NCBI GenBank assembly: GCA_022600315.1
Contig: JAHZKQ010000048.1
Location: 1-9,278 of the forward strand
DNA from: Gammaproteobacteria bacterium
GTDB lineage: Bacteria > Pseudomonadota > Gammaproteobacteria > Coxiellales > Coxiellaceae
Length of the DNA stretch: 9,278 bases
Reading direction: 5' to 3'
The notes below the pieces were generated by a model that had not been told where the DNA came from, did no database searches, and saw only the letters and a list, made by a program, of their open reading frames with translations. The number at the start of each line of letters is the position of its first letter. The first letter of the stretch is position 1. The position numbers and the translations under genes were made by a program. This document shows positions 1-8,934 of this stretch, piece by piece.

Positions 1-17
1 ATTCAAGACTTGACCCC
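1..17. repeat. Partial copy of a GGGGTCAAG-type palindromic repeat
   Basis: The minus strand reads GGGGTCAAGTCTTGAAT here, beginning five bases after the stop codon of the merR-like gene. It shares GGGGTCAAGTCTTGA with the perfect palindrome at 8904-8932, but the second arm lacks the C-run and only TCAAG/CTTGA (3-13) is self-complementary. It may continue beyond the window. Short palindromes of this look are commonly dispersed REP-like repeats, sometimes mobilised by REP-associated tyrosine transposases. That family link is an inference, as no transposase is present. Confidence 0.5.
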
Positions 18-22
18 AACTG

Positions 23-397
23 TTAGGCTTCTTGCAGTTCGGCTGCAAGCTTTTCAAGTTCTTGAACGGCTTCGCGAATAAGCTTGGTTGAAGGCTTGGT
101 TTCGGTTTTTTGCTTTGCCACTTCGCTCATTAATTGCTGACGTGCGCCTTCTATTGTATAACCTTGCATATACAATAAATTGCGAATACGACGAATTAAA
201 ATCACATCGCGGCGTTGGTAATAACGGCGATTGCCTCGACGCTTCGAGGGATTAAGCTGAGGAAATTCTTGTTCCCAATACCGTAACACGTGTGGCTTTA
301 ATTGACAGAGCTTTGCCACCTCACCAATCGTAAAATATATTTTTTCCGGTATCGGAGGTAAATCCGTTGTACTACTCGACTTCCTCTTTTGGCTCAT
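23..397 (-). CDS. Small MerR-family transcriptional regulator downstream of ihfA
   Basis: This 124-residue protein has a MerR-type winged helix-turn-helix at about residues 20-66 ([25 protein letters not shown], then the [13 protein letters not shown] wing). A second basic helical stretch follows ([18 protein letters not shown]), then a C-terminal charged helix from about residue 104 that could form the antiparallel dimer coiled coil. The only cysteine (in AKLCQLK) lies in the DNA-binding domain, so the metal- or redox-sensing cysteines of classic MerR proteins are absent and no effector domain is seen. The start is supported by GGAG about four bases before the ATG. The gene overlaps ihfA by 26 bases, implying cotranscription and probably translational coupling. 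An ihfA-merR pairing is common in gammaproteobacteria such as Pseudomonas; its target is not established here. Confidence 0.87.
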   Translation of the reverse strand: MSQKRKSSSTTDLPPIPEKIYFTIGEVAKLCQLKPHVLRYWEQEFPQLNPSKRRGNRRYYQRRDVILIRRIRNLLYMQGYTIEGARQQLMSEVAKQKTETKPSTKLIREAVQELEKLAAELQEA

Positions 398-677
398 AGT
401 TCTCCACCCTGGATTTCAGTTTATGACCAGCACGAAAGGTTACCACACGACGTGCAGTAATTGGAATTTCTTCACCGGTCTTGGGATTCCTTCCCGGCCG
501 TGCATTTTTATCACGCAAATTAAAATTGCCAAACCCTGAAAGTTTAACCACTTCGCCGCGCTCCAAAGAAGCCCGGATGCTTTCAAAAAATTGCTCGACC
601 AGCTCTTTGGCTTCACGTTTGTTCAGCCCAAGCACATTAAACAAGTGCTCTGCTAGATCTGCTTTAGTTAGTGCCAT
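372..677 (-). CDS. ihfA: Integration host factor subunit alpha
   Basis: The 101-residue protein is the alpha subunit of the IHF heterodimer, a nucleoid-associated protein that bends DNA sharply in replication, recombination and promoter control. It aligns almost throughout with E. coli IhfA (99 residues): [40 protein letters not shown], then the DNA-contacting beta arm [18 protein letters not shown] and KLKSRVEN near the end. The GRNPKTGE signature and the arm proline (EEIPITARR) are present; the alpha-type sequence separates it from HU and IhfB. It starts four bases after the pheT stop, and its ribosome-binding sequence (GAGG) lies in the last codons of pheT, so the two are cotranscribed as in the enterobacterial pheST-ihfA arrangement. 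Its 3' end overlaps the merR-like gene by 26 bases. Confidence 0.97.
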   Translation of the reverse strand: MALTKADLAEHLFNVLGLNKREAKELVEQFFESIRASLERGEVVKLSGFGNFNLRDKNARPGRNPKTGEEIPITARRVVTFRAGHKLKSRVENYEPKEEVE

Positions 678-681
678 TGTC

Positions 682-3060
682 TTAGGTCCTCAGTTTAGCG
701 TTAACTTTTTCTTCAAGTGTACTGATAATATTATGAATAACATCATTTATTTCTTCATCTCTTAGAGTGCGGGATGCATCCTGAAAGGTCAAGCCCAATG
801 CTATACTTTTTTTATCAATTTCGATGCCTTGTCCCTGATAGATATCAAAAATTTCAACTTTGTTCAATATCGATCCAGAGTTTTTTTGAATGATTTCAAT
901 GAGTCTGGCAGAGAGCAGGCTTCGATCTACCACCAAAGCTAAATCACGATGCACCGTCGGAAATTTAGAAATTGATTTGTAATCAGGGAGTTTGGCAATT
1001 TTCATCGGAGCTAGCTGAGCTTCAAACAGGATCGGTGTGGCATTTAAACCAAGCTCTCGCAACAAACTAGGATGCAAGCTGCCTAAATAGCCAATCAGTT
1101 CATCTTGGCAATAAAGTCCTGCCGTCTGCCCTGGATGCAAGGCCGGATGACTAGCAGGCTGCCAGTGAAAATGATCACCATTACCACTTATATTAAGTAA
1201 AGCCATCACATCCGCTTTCATATCAAAAAAATCAACCGCACGCGATTTCTCACCCCATTGCTTAGGATTTAAGGCACCGATCGCTACCATTCCCAAATAA
1301 GCTTCCTGCACACATTCTCCACCCTGCTCACGAAAGCTTAAACCCATTTCAAATAAGCGCTGACGGGCACACTGGCGATTCTGATTGTAGCAAGTAACGT
1401 TAATCAAACCCGGCCATAAACTGCTGCGCATTACACTCAAATCTGCCGACAAAGGGTTGGCTAGGCTTAATGGTTTTTGCTCGGGATCCAATAAGCTCTG
1501 CAGCTTAGCATCAACAAAACTATACGTAATGACTTCAGAATAACCTCGATCGGCCAATACTTCTTTTAACCGCAAGCTTGATAATTCCAACTCCGGTTGT
1601 GGCAGCGGCGTTAAATTCGCACGCATAGATTGCGTTGGGATTTGGTTGTAACCATAAACACGCGCCAACTCTTCAATTAAATCCATCTCGATATTAATAT
1701 CAAATCGGTAGCTTGGCGCCATCACTTCCCAACCCGAATCGATTGCCGTTAGAGTCATGCCTAAGGCCGTTAAGATATGTTCAACCTCGGCACTTTTAAT
1801 TTCAATCCCCAGCAAACGTTGAATTTGCCCACGACGCAATTTAATTTTTGGTCGTTGCGGCAATGCACTATCTGCAGTTGCTTCAATAATAGGTCCTGCT
1901 TTGCCGCCCATTATTTCCAGCAGTATTTGCGTAGCACGTTCAATCGCAGCCGTTTGCGATTCAAAATCAACTCCGCGCTCAAAACGATAACAAGAATCGG
2001 AATTTAAGCCATACTGTTTGGCGCTTGCACGCACCACAGCCGCATCAAAAAAAGCGCTTTCTAAAAAAATATCCGTAGTTTGATCGCTAACCGCAGAGTC
2101 AAAACCACCCATCACGCCGGCAATTGCCTGTGGTTTTTTGCGATCGGCAATAATTAAAGTTTCAGGCATTAAATTAATCTCTTGCTCATCAATTAATTTG
2201 ATAGTTTCGCCTTTTTTAGCAAACCGAACTTGAATTTCACCATCTAATTTATTTAAATCAAACGCATGCATCGGCTGACCAAGCTCTAACATCACATAAT
2301 TTGTTACATCTACCACCGGATGAATGCTGCGCAGCCCGCTGCGACGCAAACGTTCTTGCAGCCAAATTGGGCTACATGGTTTGGGATTTAGATTGCGAAT
2401 AATACGCCCCACATAACGACCGCAAGCAGACTCTGCCATTATTTTTACAGGTAAAGTATCGGTTAAAGTCGCCCCAACTGCTGACCAATCAGGAGCGATC
2501 AATTTCGCTTGATTGCTTACGGCTAATTCTCTCGCAATACCGCGCACGCTTAAACAATCACCTCGATTCGGCGTTAATTCAATATCAATACTTTGATCAT
2601 CAAGCTGCAAACAATCCCGAACATTAGTGCCAATCTCGATATCATTAGGTAATTCCATAATGCTTTTTGCCGGACCCTCACCTAAGCCTAATTCATCGGT
2701 AGAACAAATCATGCCGTTTGATTCCACGCCACGTAATTTACTTTTTTTAATTTTAAAATCACCTGGTAATATCGCACCCACCAAAGCCACTGGAACTTTT
2801 AAACCAGCACGCACATTAACGCCCCCGCAAACTATTGTGACGGTTTCTTTACCCACATTTACCTCACAAACTCGCAGTCGATCGGCATCCGGATGCGGTG
2901 TTGCTGATTCAACCAAACCCACTACCACCTTAGAAAACTCACCTGCCACTGGCAGACAAGTGTCAACCTCAAGTCCTGCCATGGTTAATTGCTCGGCTAA
3001 TTGCTGGGTTGAAATATTTGGATTCACCCATTCACGCAACCATTTTTCACTGAGTCTCAT
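682..3060 (-). CDS. pheT: Phenylalanine--tRNA ligase beta subunit
   Basis: This 792-residue protein (E. coli 795) is the beta subunit of the cytoplasmic (alpha-beta)2 enzyme that charges tRNA-Phe; the beta subunit binds tRNA and edits mischarged Tyr-tRNA-Phe. Domains seen: N-terminal [14 protein letters not shown]; an EMAP/OB tRNA-binding domain at about 39-148 ([20 protein letters not shown]); B3/B4 editing region at about 211-385 ([43 protein letters not shown]); B5 at about 400-470; the catalytic-like core; and a C-terminal FDX-ACB anticodon-binding domain at about 700-792 ([25 protein letters not shown]). The ATG follows AGGAG with six-base spacing and lies 22 bases after the pheS stop. 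The frame is intact and no domain is missing. Confidence 0.98.
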   Translation of the reverse strand: MRLSEKWLREWVNPNISTQQLAEQLTMAGLEVDTCLPVAGEFSKVVVGLVESATPHPDADRLRVCEVNVGKETVTIVCGGVNVRAGLKVPVALVGAILPGDFKIKKSKLRGVESNGMICSTDELGLGEGPAKSIMELPNDIEIGTNVRDCLQLDDQSIDIELTPNRGDCLSVRGIARELAVSNQAKLIAPDWSAVGATLTDTLPVKIMAESACGRYVGRIIRNLNPKPCSPIWLQERLRRSGLRSIHPVVDVTNYVMLELGQPMHAFDLNKLDGEIQVRFAKKGETIKLIDEQEINLMPETLIIADRKKPQAIAGVMGGFDSAVSDQTTDIFLESAFFDAAVVRASAKQYGLNSDSCYRFERGVDFESQTAAIERATQILLEIMGGKAGPIIEATADSALPQRPKIKLRRGQIQRLLGIEIKSAEVEHILTALGMTLTAIDSGWEVMAPSYRFDINIEMDLIEELARVYGYNQIPTQSMRANLTPLPQPELELSSLRLKEVLADRGYSEVITYSFVDAKLQSLLDPEQKPLSLANPLSADLSVMRSSLWPGLINVTCYNQNRQCARQRLFEMGLSFREQGGECVQEAYLGMVAIGALNPKQWGEKSRAVDFFDMKADVMALLNISGNGDHFHWQPASHPALHPGQTAGLYCQDELIGYLGSLHPSLLRELGLNATPILFEAQLAPMKIAKLPDYKSISKFPTVHRDLALVVDRSLLSARLIEIIQKNSGSILNKVEIFDIYQGQGIEIDKKSIALGLTFQDASRTLRDEEINDVIHNIISTLEEKVNAKLRT

Positions 3061-3082
3061 AATATCTCCTGCCGCAAACTAA

Positions 3083-4090
<1,008 letters not shown>

Positions 4091-4124
4091 TCACCGCTAT
4101 GAAAACAAATATAATAACAGATAA

Positions 4125-4153
4125 AAAGAAAGCCGCACTAGGCGGCTTTCTTT
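4125..4153 (-). terminator. Terminator or attenuator hairpin between rplT and pheS
   Basis: A perfect 12-base-pair inverted repeat (AAAGAAAGCCGC, five-base loop, GCGGCTTTCTTT) lies between rplT and pheS. In operon direction the right arm runs into CTTTTTATC, giving the GC stem plus U-run of an intrinsic terminator. In E. coli an attenuator governed by the Phe-rich pheM leader peptide lies in this place. Here only 23 bases separate the rplT stop from the hairpin and hold no ATG, so a pheM-like leader is not seen. It may be a simple partial terminator that lowers pheST relative to the ribosomal genes. Confidence 0.75.
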
Positions 4154-4176
4154 AATCAAACTTGATCGGCAAATGA

Positions 4177-4536
4177 TTAAGCGCCTAAACCTTGCTTGGC
4201 CTGCTCAGCCAATTTGGCAAAGGCCGCTTCATCGTGCACAGCGATATCCGCTAGCACTTTACGATCCAACTCGATATTCGATTTTTTAAGGCCGTGCATA
4301 AAACGACTATAAGATAAATCAAACTTACGTGCCGCCGCATTGATACGCACAACCCATAGCGCTCTAAACTGGCGCTTGCGCTGACGTCGATCACGATAAG
4401 CATATTGTGCTGCTTTAATAACCGCTTGCTTGGCAACTCGGTAAACGCGGCTACGCGCACCGTAATAACCTTTGGCAGCTTTCATGACTTTTTTGTGACG
4501 GGCTTTTGCAGTAACCCCTCGTTTTACTCTAGGCAT
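4177..4536 (-). CDS. rplT: Large-subunit ribosomal protein bL20
   Basis: The 119-residue protein (E. coli 118) binds 23S rRNA early in 50S assembly. The basic N-terminal extension ([19 protein letters not shown]) and the family signature [20 protein letters not shown] are followed by [20 protein letters not shown] and the globular C-terminal half ([28 protein letters not shown]). GGAG before the ATG supports the start. It lies 24 bases after rpmI. In E. coli bL20 also represses rpmI-rplT translation by binding the infC-rpmI mRNA region; whether that feedback is kept here is uncertain because infC now overlaps rpmI. A strong hairpin follows the gene. Confidence 0.98.
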   Translation of the reverse strand: MPRVKRGVTAKARHKKVMKAAKGYYGARSRVYRVAKQAVIKAAQYAYRDRRQRKRQFRALWVVRINAAARKFDLSYSRFMHGLKKSNIELDRKVLADIAVHDEAAFAKLAEQAKQGLGA

Positions 4537-4560
4537 AATTTTTCTCCAACACGTTCAGTG

Positions 4561-4749
4561 TTATAACATTTTCTCAATAGCAGCCACATCACATTTTTTC
4601 ACTTGCGGCAAAGCCCGGAACTGACGCTTAAGCTTTTGGGCTTTTTTCGTCAAGATATGATTGCGAAAAGCACGTCGGCGTTTCAACATTCCTTTCCCAG
4701 TACGTTTAAAGCGCTTCGCAGCGCCACGATTAGTCTTCAACTTTGGCAT
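4561..4749 (-). CDS. rpmI: Large-subunit ribosomal protein bL35
   Basis: The 62-residue very basic protein (E. coli 65) is a structural component of the 50S subunit. It matches the family from its first residue: [20 protein letters not shown], then [20 protein letters not shown] and a short C-terminal tail. I chose the internal ATG at 4749 over an ATG 13 codons upstream, because MPKLKT is the family N-terminus and AGGGG lies just upstream with about seven-base spacing. With this start the gene overlaps the end of infC by 20 bases. In E. coli the two are separated by an intergenic region that carries the bL20 translational operator, so the layout here is compact. Confidence 0.96.
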   Translation of the reverse strand: MPKLKTNRGAAKRFKRTGKGMLKRRRAFRNHILTKKAQKLKRQFRALPQVKKCDVAAIEKML

Positions 4750-5290
4750 CTTTTTGCCCCTTTGATTTTGGTTTATCCACTTTTCCAAGCGACAAACCCA
4801 TGGTCATCTGTCGCCCTTCCAATTTCGGTTCTTGCTCCACGACCAAATTCTCAGGCAAATCGCCCTTCAAGCGGTTTAACAGTTCAAGTCCCAGCTCTCT
4901 ATGTTGCATTTCTCGACCGCGAAAACGTAAAGCAACCTTCACCCTATCGCCTCGCTCTAAAAAGCTAACAATCTTACGCAGCTTGACATTATAGTCACCA
5001 ATATCTGTTCCCGGCCTAAACTTCACTTCTTTCACCTGAACCACTTTTTGCTTGCGCTTTGCTGACTGACGGCGCTTACGTAATTCAAATAAGTATTTGC
5101 CGTGATCCATAATCCGACAAACCGGAGGCTCCGCATTCGGTGATATCTCGACCAAATCCAAGCTCGCTGCTTGAGCTTTTAAAATCGCATCATCGGTGGC
5201 TACTATACCAACCTGAGCGCCATCTGCATCAATTAAACGTACCTTTGGTACACGGATTTGTTGATTAACCCGAGTTCGCTTTGAGCTAAT
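4730..5290 (-). CDS. infC: Translation initiation factor IF-3, AUU start
   Basis: IF-3 binds the 30S subunit, prevents premature 50S joining and checks start-codon/initiator-tRNA pairing. From the proposed start the protein has 186 residues (E. coli 180): the N-domain begins [20 protein letters not shown] and contains the signature [20 protein letters not shown]; a lysine-rich linker follows ([20 protein letters not shown]); then the C-domain with [29 protein letters not shown] and LEGRQMTM. The longer frame upstream, reaching an ATG at 5356, adds 22 residues unlike IF-3. The ATT at 5288-5290 sits eight bases after GGAGG and matches the family N-terminus, so it is the likely start. The C-terminal tail ([18 protein letters not shown]) is longer than in E. 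coli and runs 20 bases into rpmI. The start overlaps the thrS stop. Confidence 0.96.
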   Translation of the reverse strand: MSSKRTRVNQQIRVPKVRLIDADGAQVGIVATDDAILKAQAASLDLVEISPNAEPPVCRIMDHGKYLFELRKRRQSAKRKQKVVQVKEVKFRPGTDIGDYNVKLRKIVSFLERGDRVKVALRFRGREMQHRELGLELLNRLKGDLPENLVVEQEPKLEGRQMTMGLSLGKVDKPKSKGQKDAKVED

Positions 5291-7214
5291 TGTTAATTCC
5301 TCCAGTCTGGGCCTTGGTGTCAATTTCGACATCCACCTTGGCAACAAATTTTTCAAAATCTAAAACAGCGACCTGCCCACCTTGCGAGGTGCGCACCGCG
5401 ACTGTCTGATCGGCCATTTCTCGATCCCCAATCACCAAAAGGTAAGGAACCCGAGAAATAGTGTGTTCGCGGATTTTAAAGCCGATCTTCTCATTTCTCA
5501 AGTCCGAAATCGCTCTAATGCCCATTTTTTGCAATTTTTCTACTATTTCGGTCACATATGACTGCTGTCGATCAGTAATTGTCATCGCCACCACCTGAAC
5601 TGGCGCCAACCATAAAGGCAGATGACCCGCATAATGCTCCAACATCATCCCGGTAAAACGCTCCACCGAGCCCAAAATCGCTCGATGCAACATCACTGGG
5701 GTATGCTTATCGCCTGATTCACTAATGTAATATGCACCTAATCGCTCCGGCATCGAAAAATCAACCTGAATCGTACCACACTGCCAAACCCTGCCTAGGG
5801 TATCGCGCAGTGAGAACTCAATCTTCGGACCATAGAAGGCGCCCTCACCCGGTAATATATCCCAATCAAGATTACTGCTATCGAGCGCATCAGCTAAAGC
5901 TTTTTCCGCTTTATCCCAAACAGCATCACTGCCGACACGCTTTTCTGGACGGGTAGACAGCTTATGGATCACATCAATAAAACCAAAGTCTCGATAGGCG
6001 GCATGCAGCTGCTCAATAAAACTTAGTACCTCACCATGAATTTGATCTTCGGTACAAAAGATATGCCCATCATCTTGCACAAAATTCCGGATTCGCATTA
6101 AACCATGCAAGGTACCCGATGGCTCATTGCGATGACAATTTCCAAACTCTGCTAAACGAATGGGTAAGTCACGATAACTCGTTAAGCCCTGTTTAAAAAC
6201 TTGCACGTGACAAGGACAGCTCATTGGCTTAATCGCATACTCACGATTATCCACATCGAGCACAAACATATCGTCACCGAATTTTTCTTTATGGCCAGAT
6301 AATTCCCATAAATCAATATCCACTAACTGCGGGGTTTTTATTTCTTGGTAACCAGATTCGCGCCATTGCTGGCGAATATAACGGTGAATCACATCCACTA
6401 AAGCATAACCATTGGCATGCCAAAATATCATTCCCGGGGCTTCAGGCTGTTGATGGAATAAATGCATTTTCTTTGCCAACACTCGATGATCACGCTTCTC
6501 TGCTTCTTCTAAACGATGCAAATATTCTTTTAGAGATTTTTTATCGGCCCAGGCCGTGCCGTATATGCGTTGTAACATTTCATTATTTGAATCACCGCGC
6601 CAATAAGCACCAGCAAGCTTGGTTAATTTAAAGGCCTTTAATTTACCGGTCGAGGGTACATGCGGACCGCGACATAAATCGATAAAGTCATCTTGACGAT
6701 AAGCACTAAGTGTTTCGCCCGCTGGAATATCTTCAATGATTTTTACTTTAAACTGTTCACCCATCTTGGCAAACAATTTAATCGCCGCATCACGACTTAA
6801 TTCTTCCCGTTGGATTTTATAATCGGCTTTGGCAAGCTCAGACATCTTTGCTTCAATCTTTTCCATATCTTCAGGCGTAAAGCCGCGCTCAAAAGCAAAA
6901 TCGTAATAGAACCCATTTTCGATCACCGGCCCAATGGTCACTTGCGCATTAGGGAATAAAATCTTCACCGCATGCGCCATTAGGTGTGCGGCTGAGTGAC
7001 GAATAATCTCTAAGCCCGCGTCGTCTTTGCTAGTAATGATTTGCACCTTGGCATCGGCTTCTAATATATAAGAGGTATCGACTAGCCGCTCATCTATCTT
7101 TGCCGCCAAGGCTGCTTTGGCAGGACCCGGACCAATATCCGCCGCCAGTTCATACACACTGATCGGTTTGCTAAATTGTTTTTGGCTGCCATCAGCCAGG
7201 GTAATGGTAATCAT
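5286..7214 (-). CDS. thrS: Threonine--tRNA ligase
   Basis: From the ATG at 7214 this is a 642-residue class II synthetase, the same length as E. coli ThrRS. Order: TGS domain at 1-62 ([14 protein letters not shown]); editing domain with H73 and H77 of HSAAH plus C181 and H185 (DLCRGPH), which removes Ser from tRNA-Thr; catalytic core with zinc ligands C333 (MSCPCH), H384 (DDGHIF) and H510 (MLHRAI), motif 2 as [20 protein letters not shown] and motif 3 as [11 protein letters not shown]; then the anticodon-binding domain from about 535. A frame 32 codons longer (ATG at 7310) is rejected: the family starts here, and the homologous leader in the second copy carries a one-base indel, so it is non-coding. 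No clear Shine-Dalgarno precedes the ATG. The stop overlaps the infC start. Confidence 0.98.
   Translation of the reverse strand: MITITLADGSQKQFSKPISVYELAADIGPGPAKAALAAKIDERLVDTSYILEADAKVQIITSKDDAGLEIIRHSAAHLMAHAVKILFPNAQVTIGPVIENGFYYDFAFERGFTPEDMEKIEAKMSELAKADYKIQREELSRDAAIKLFAKMGEQFKVKIIEDIPAGETLSAYRQDDFIDLCRGPHVPSTGKLKAFKLTKLAGAYWRGDSNNEMLQRIYGTAWADKKSLKEYLHRLEEAEKRDHRVLAKKMHLFHQQPEAPGMIFWHANGYALVDVIHRYIRQQWRESGYQEIKTPQLVDIDLWELSGHKEKFGDDMFVLDVDNREYAIKPMSCPCHVQVFKQGLTSYRDLPIRLAEFGNCHRNEPSGTLHGLMRIRNFVQDDGHIFCTEDQIHGEVLSFIEQLHAAYRDFGFIDVIHKLSTRPEKRVGSDAVWDKAEKALADALDSSNLDWDILPGEGAFYGPKIEFSLRDTLGRVWQCGTIQVDFSMPERLGAYYISESGDKHTPVMLHRAILGSVERFTGMMLEHYAGHLPLWLAPVQVVAMTITDRQQSYVTEIVEKLQKMGIRAISDLRNEKIGFKIREHTISRVPYLLVIGDREMADQTVAVRTSQGGQVAVLDFEKFVAKVDVEIDTKAQTGGINN
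5288..5303 (-). promoter_or_regulatory. infC AUU start codon with strong Shine-Dalgarno inside the thrS 3' end
   Basis: On the minus strand GGAGG, eight bases, then ATT marks the infC start. These bases also encode the last residues of ThrS (GGINN), and the T ending the ATT is the first base of the thrS TAG. The AUU start of infC is a known conserved feature in enterobacteria: IF-3 discriminates against non-canonical starts and so represses its own synthesis. Presence of the codon and SD is seen directly; the autoregulation is inferred from the family. Confidence 0.9.
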
Positions 7215-7274
7215 GCTATTAGATTCGAAGCCCAAAAGGAGACAATGGTAACACTGACCTTGAAACTGCGCAAT
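7215..7274 (-). promoter_or_regulatory. Conserved thrS 5' leader segment
   Basis: These 60 bases before the thrS ATG are matched by 9199-9259 before the broken thrS copy, with roughly ten differences and one indel, so they are more alike than the coding parts. The conserved core includes CAAGGTCAGTGTTA and TCCTTTTGG. In RNA, CAGUG and CAUUG can pair (one G-U) around a four-base loop in both copies. E. coli thrS carries a leader operator bound by ThrRS itself, but I see no clear tRNA-Thr mimic here. A regulatory role is inferred only from conservation. Confidence 0.4.
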
Positions 7275-7338
7275 CGGCTTACTAACCAACCTGGATGGAA
7301 TGTAAAACAACCCGTGCTAAACCACCCTTTTTAACGCT

Positions 7339-7394
7339 TTGACTTAAGTCTCGTTTAGTGCTCTAATCCAGCCCAGATTTCGCGAAACTATAAT
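7339..7394 (+). promoter_or_regulatory. Candidate sigma-70 promoters for the lipoprotein unit
   Basis: Two signals lie upstream of the first lipoprotein gene on the plus strand. One is TTGACT (7339-7344), a 17-base spacer and TCTAAT (7362-7367). The other is a perfect -10 box TATAAT (7389-7394) without a good -35. The first -35 box overlaps a 10-base perfect palindrome GACTTAAGTC (7341-7350), a possible regulator site, though short. The 5' start of thrS transcription must also lie near here in the opposite direction, but I could not identify a convincing minus-strand promoter. Confidence 0.5.
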
Positions 7395-7413
7395 ACAAAT
7401 ATATGAGGAAAAG

Positions 7414-8382
7414 ATGAAGATATTTTTTAAACCAATTATGGCACTACTTACAATATTAACTGTGCTAATCGCAGGGTGCGCCGTGCCTCAGCGTCAACCC
7501 CTCAGCCTGCATGATCGTAATCAAATTAAATCCAGCAAACTTATTCTTAATACCGCACAACGTGAAATTGCCATGCAGCACACCAATTGGTTTTCTGATG
7601 ATTTGCCTGACCCATACCAACCCATGGATAGCGGCGCCATAGTACAGCGCAATAGCGGGGCGCAAAGTCCGAATGGTCTTCTGAACCAACTAATCATTGC
7701 GGGAATTGAACACCATGGCGCGACTACAGCACAAAAAAAGCTTACCCCTATTCGCCAGGCGTTAGGAAGCTTCGACTATATTCGATATTTCAAACAACAA
7801 ATTTCTAAAAATGTCGCCTCTATTCCTTGGCTGAAGGCACGAAAAGAAATCCTTAAATATAATATTTATGACAACGAATTAGCGCTTGCCACATCAAGTA
7901 AACAAAAAACTGTCATGTTTATAGGAACAACCTATGCGTTAAATTCTTCATTTAATCGTTTAGAGGTTGTCGCTTATGTAAAACTCGACCAGAATACAAC
8001 GACTTCAGACAGCAACAAAGCACAGAAAAAATTTCAGACGCTATATAAAAATAATTTTTATTATGTCTATCGTTTACACCGCCATGAAAATAGCGAGAGA
8101 AGTAATATAGCTGAATGGACTAAAAATCACGCTGGATTACTGAAAGCCAAATTAAAAAATGCGGCTAATACACTGGGCTACATGATTGCGTTAGACATTA
8201 AAAACCCAAGCAATAGCCCTTACACTACAAAACCAACAATAAGAATAAGAACGCTTTACACAAGAAGCACTCCTGGCTATTTAGTTACAAAAAAGAGCGG
8301 GATATATATCGTTTCTTTGACTACCGGCGGATTCCAAAACGGCTTTATGTATGCGATAAATAAAAACAGCATCAGGCATTAG
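7414..8382 (+). CDS. Putative lipoprotein of unknown function (first of pair)
   Basis: I do not recognise this 322-residue protein. It begins with a lipoprotein signal peptide: a short basic start (MKIFFK), a hydrophobic stretch, and the lipobox IAGC with Cys22 as the predicted lipidated residue. Position +2 is Ala, not Asp, which favours outer-membrane sorting. The body has a probable disordered N-terminal part, a helix-rich middle, a strand-like stretch (KTVMFIGTTYALNSSFNRLE, then VVAYVKL), an Asn/Thr-rich loop, FYYVYRLH, and a long amphipathic helix from about IAEWTKN. Only one Cys is present. GAGG before the ATG supports the start. It is more A-rich than the operon genes, faces away from thrS, and is followed after four bases by a second lipoprotein gene, so the two are likely cotranscribed. 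The frame is intact. Confidence 0.8.
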   Translation: MKIFFKPIMALLTILTVLIAGCAVPQRQPLSLHDRNQIKSSKLILNTAQREIAMQHTNWFSDDLPDPYQPMDSGAIVQRNSGAQSPNGLLNQLIIAGIEHHGATTAQKKLTPIRQALGSFDYIRYFKQQISKNVASIPWLKARKEILKYNIYDNELALATSSKQKTVMFIGTTYALNSSFNRLEVVAYVKLDQNTTTSDSNKAQKKFQTLYKNNFYYVYRLHRHENSERSNIAEWTKNHAGLLKAKLKNAANTLGYMIALDIKNPSNSPYTTKPTIRIRTLYTRSTPGYLVTKKSGIYIVSLTTGGFQNGFMYAINKNSIRH

Positions 8383-8386
8383 CATC

Positions 8387-8923
8387 ATGAAGGCATTCAA
8401 ACTTTTACTGACTAGCCTACTGATGTTACTGCTGAGCTCCTGCATTTCTACCAGCAAACCAAAGCCACTTATAGTAAAAATGGCAGACTCAACGGGTGCA
8501 ACATTGCATCATTTAAAAAACAAGAAAATACAAATCAATATCTCTAAAAATTTACCAGATAGTAACTTTTTAGGTGGTGATGACGGCACCCGTCCAATCA
8601 AATTGATAAACGTTACGCCATGGTTAGCTGCAAAACTTACCAGTTTAAAAAAAATAAAGTGCCTCATACACAAACGCAAGCATATAACAATTTCACTTAG
8701 AAAACTCTATGTTAATTATATGTCAGAAACCATCATTGGAAATGCAGAACTAACAGCGAAATATAAAAATAAACCCATGCCAACCTACTACACCGGCAGC
8801 TGCGTATCAGACTTTTTTTATATCAGAGAAGCAGCAGAAATTCGCAGCTGCTTAACTACTGCATTAGAAGCAGCAATTTATAAACTAAAAACTGATATCT
8901 GCAAACAGGGGGTCAAGTCTTGA
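8387..8923 (+). CDS. Putative lipoprotein of unknown function, C-terminus ending in a palindrome
   Basis: This 178-residue protein has a clear lipoprotein signal: MKAFK, a leucine-rich segment, and lipobox LSSC with Cys19; +2 is Ile, suggesting the outer membrane. The rest has an alternating pattern: strand-like segments ([27 protein letters not shown]), a loop, then a helix from about [20 protein letters not shown]. This faintly recalls small YajG- or LptE-like outer-membrane lipoproteins, but I cannot assign it. Four further Cys follow the lipidated one (KCLIH, GSCVSD, RSCLTT, DICKQ). It starts four bases after its partner with only a weak AGG upstream, so coupling is likely. Its last residues QGVKS and the TGA lie within the palindrome at 8904-8932, so the native C-terminus may have been replaced. 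Confidence 0.75.
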   Translation: MKAFKLLLTSLLMLLLSSCISTSKPKPLIVKMADSTGATLHHLKNKKIQINISKNLPDSNFLGGDDGTRPIKLINVTPWLAAKLTSLKKIKCLIHKRKHITISLRKLYVNYMSETIIGNAELTAKYKNKPMPTYYTGSCVSDFFYIREAAEIRSCLTTALEAAIYKLKTDICKQGVKS

Positions 8924-8932
8924 CCCCCTGTT
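8904..8932. repeat. Perfect 29-base palindrome at the lipoprotein/thrS-fragment junction
   Basis: The arms AACAGGGGGTCAAG and CTTGACCCCCTGTT are exactly complementary around one central T. It shares GGGGTCAAGTCTTGA with the partial repeat at 1-17. It supplies the stop codon of the second lipoprotein gene and lies two bases from where thrS homology breaks off at 8935. No T-run follows on either strand, so it is not a standard intrinsic terminator, although the RNA hairpin could slow 3' exonucleases. A dispersed REP-like element or recombination mark is the likeliest reading. Confidence 0.8.
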
Positions 8933-8934
8933 CT

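Noticed and set aside
2627..3082. 151-codon plus-strand frame opposite the pheT start
   Set aside because: It is a shadow of pheT with no family resemblance and no ribosome-binding site. The other plus-strand frames over ihfA, pheT, infC and thrS were left out for the same reason.
4548..4562. Five-base-pair hairpin AACAC/GTGTT between rpmI and rplT
   Set aside because: It is short, without a U-run, and such stems occur often by chance. I do not call it a terminator or operator.
7215..7310. N-terminal extension of ThrS to the ATG at 7310
   Set aside because: The family starts at [10 protein letters not shown], and a one-base indel in the homologous leader of the second copy breaks this frame.
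7245..7334. Plus-strand 29-codon frame with AGGAG before ATG, antisense to the thrS leader
   Set aside because: The second copy has AGGAC instead of AGGAG, and the predicted peptide differs after about nine residues, so it is not conserved as a peptide. The similarity follows from the thrS leader on the other strand.
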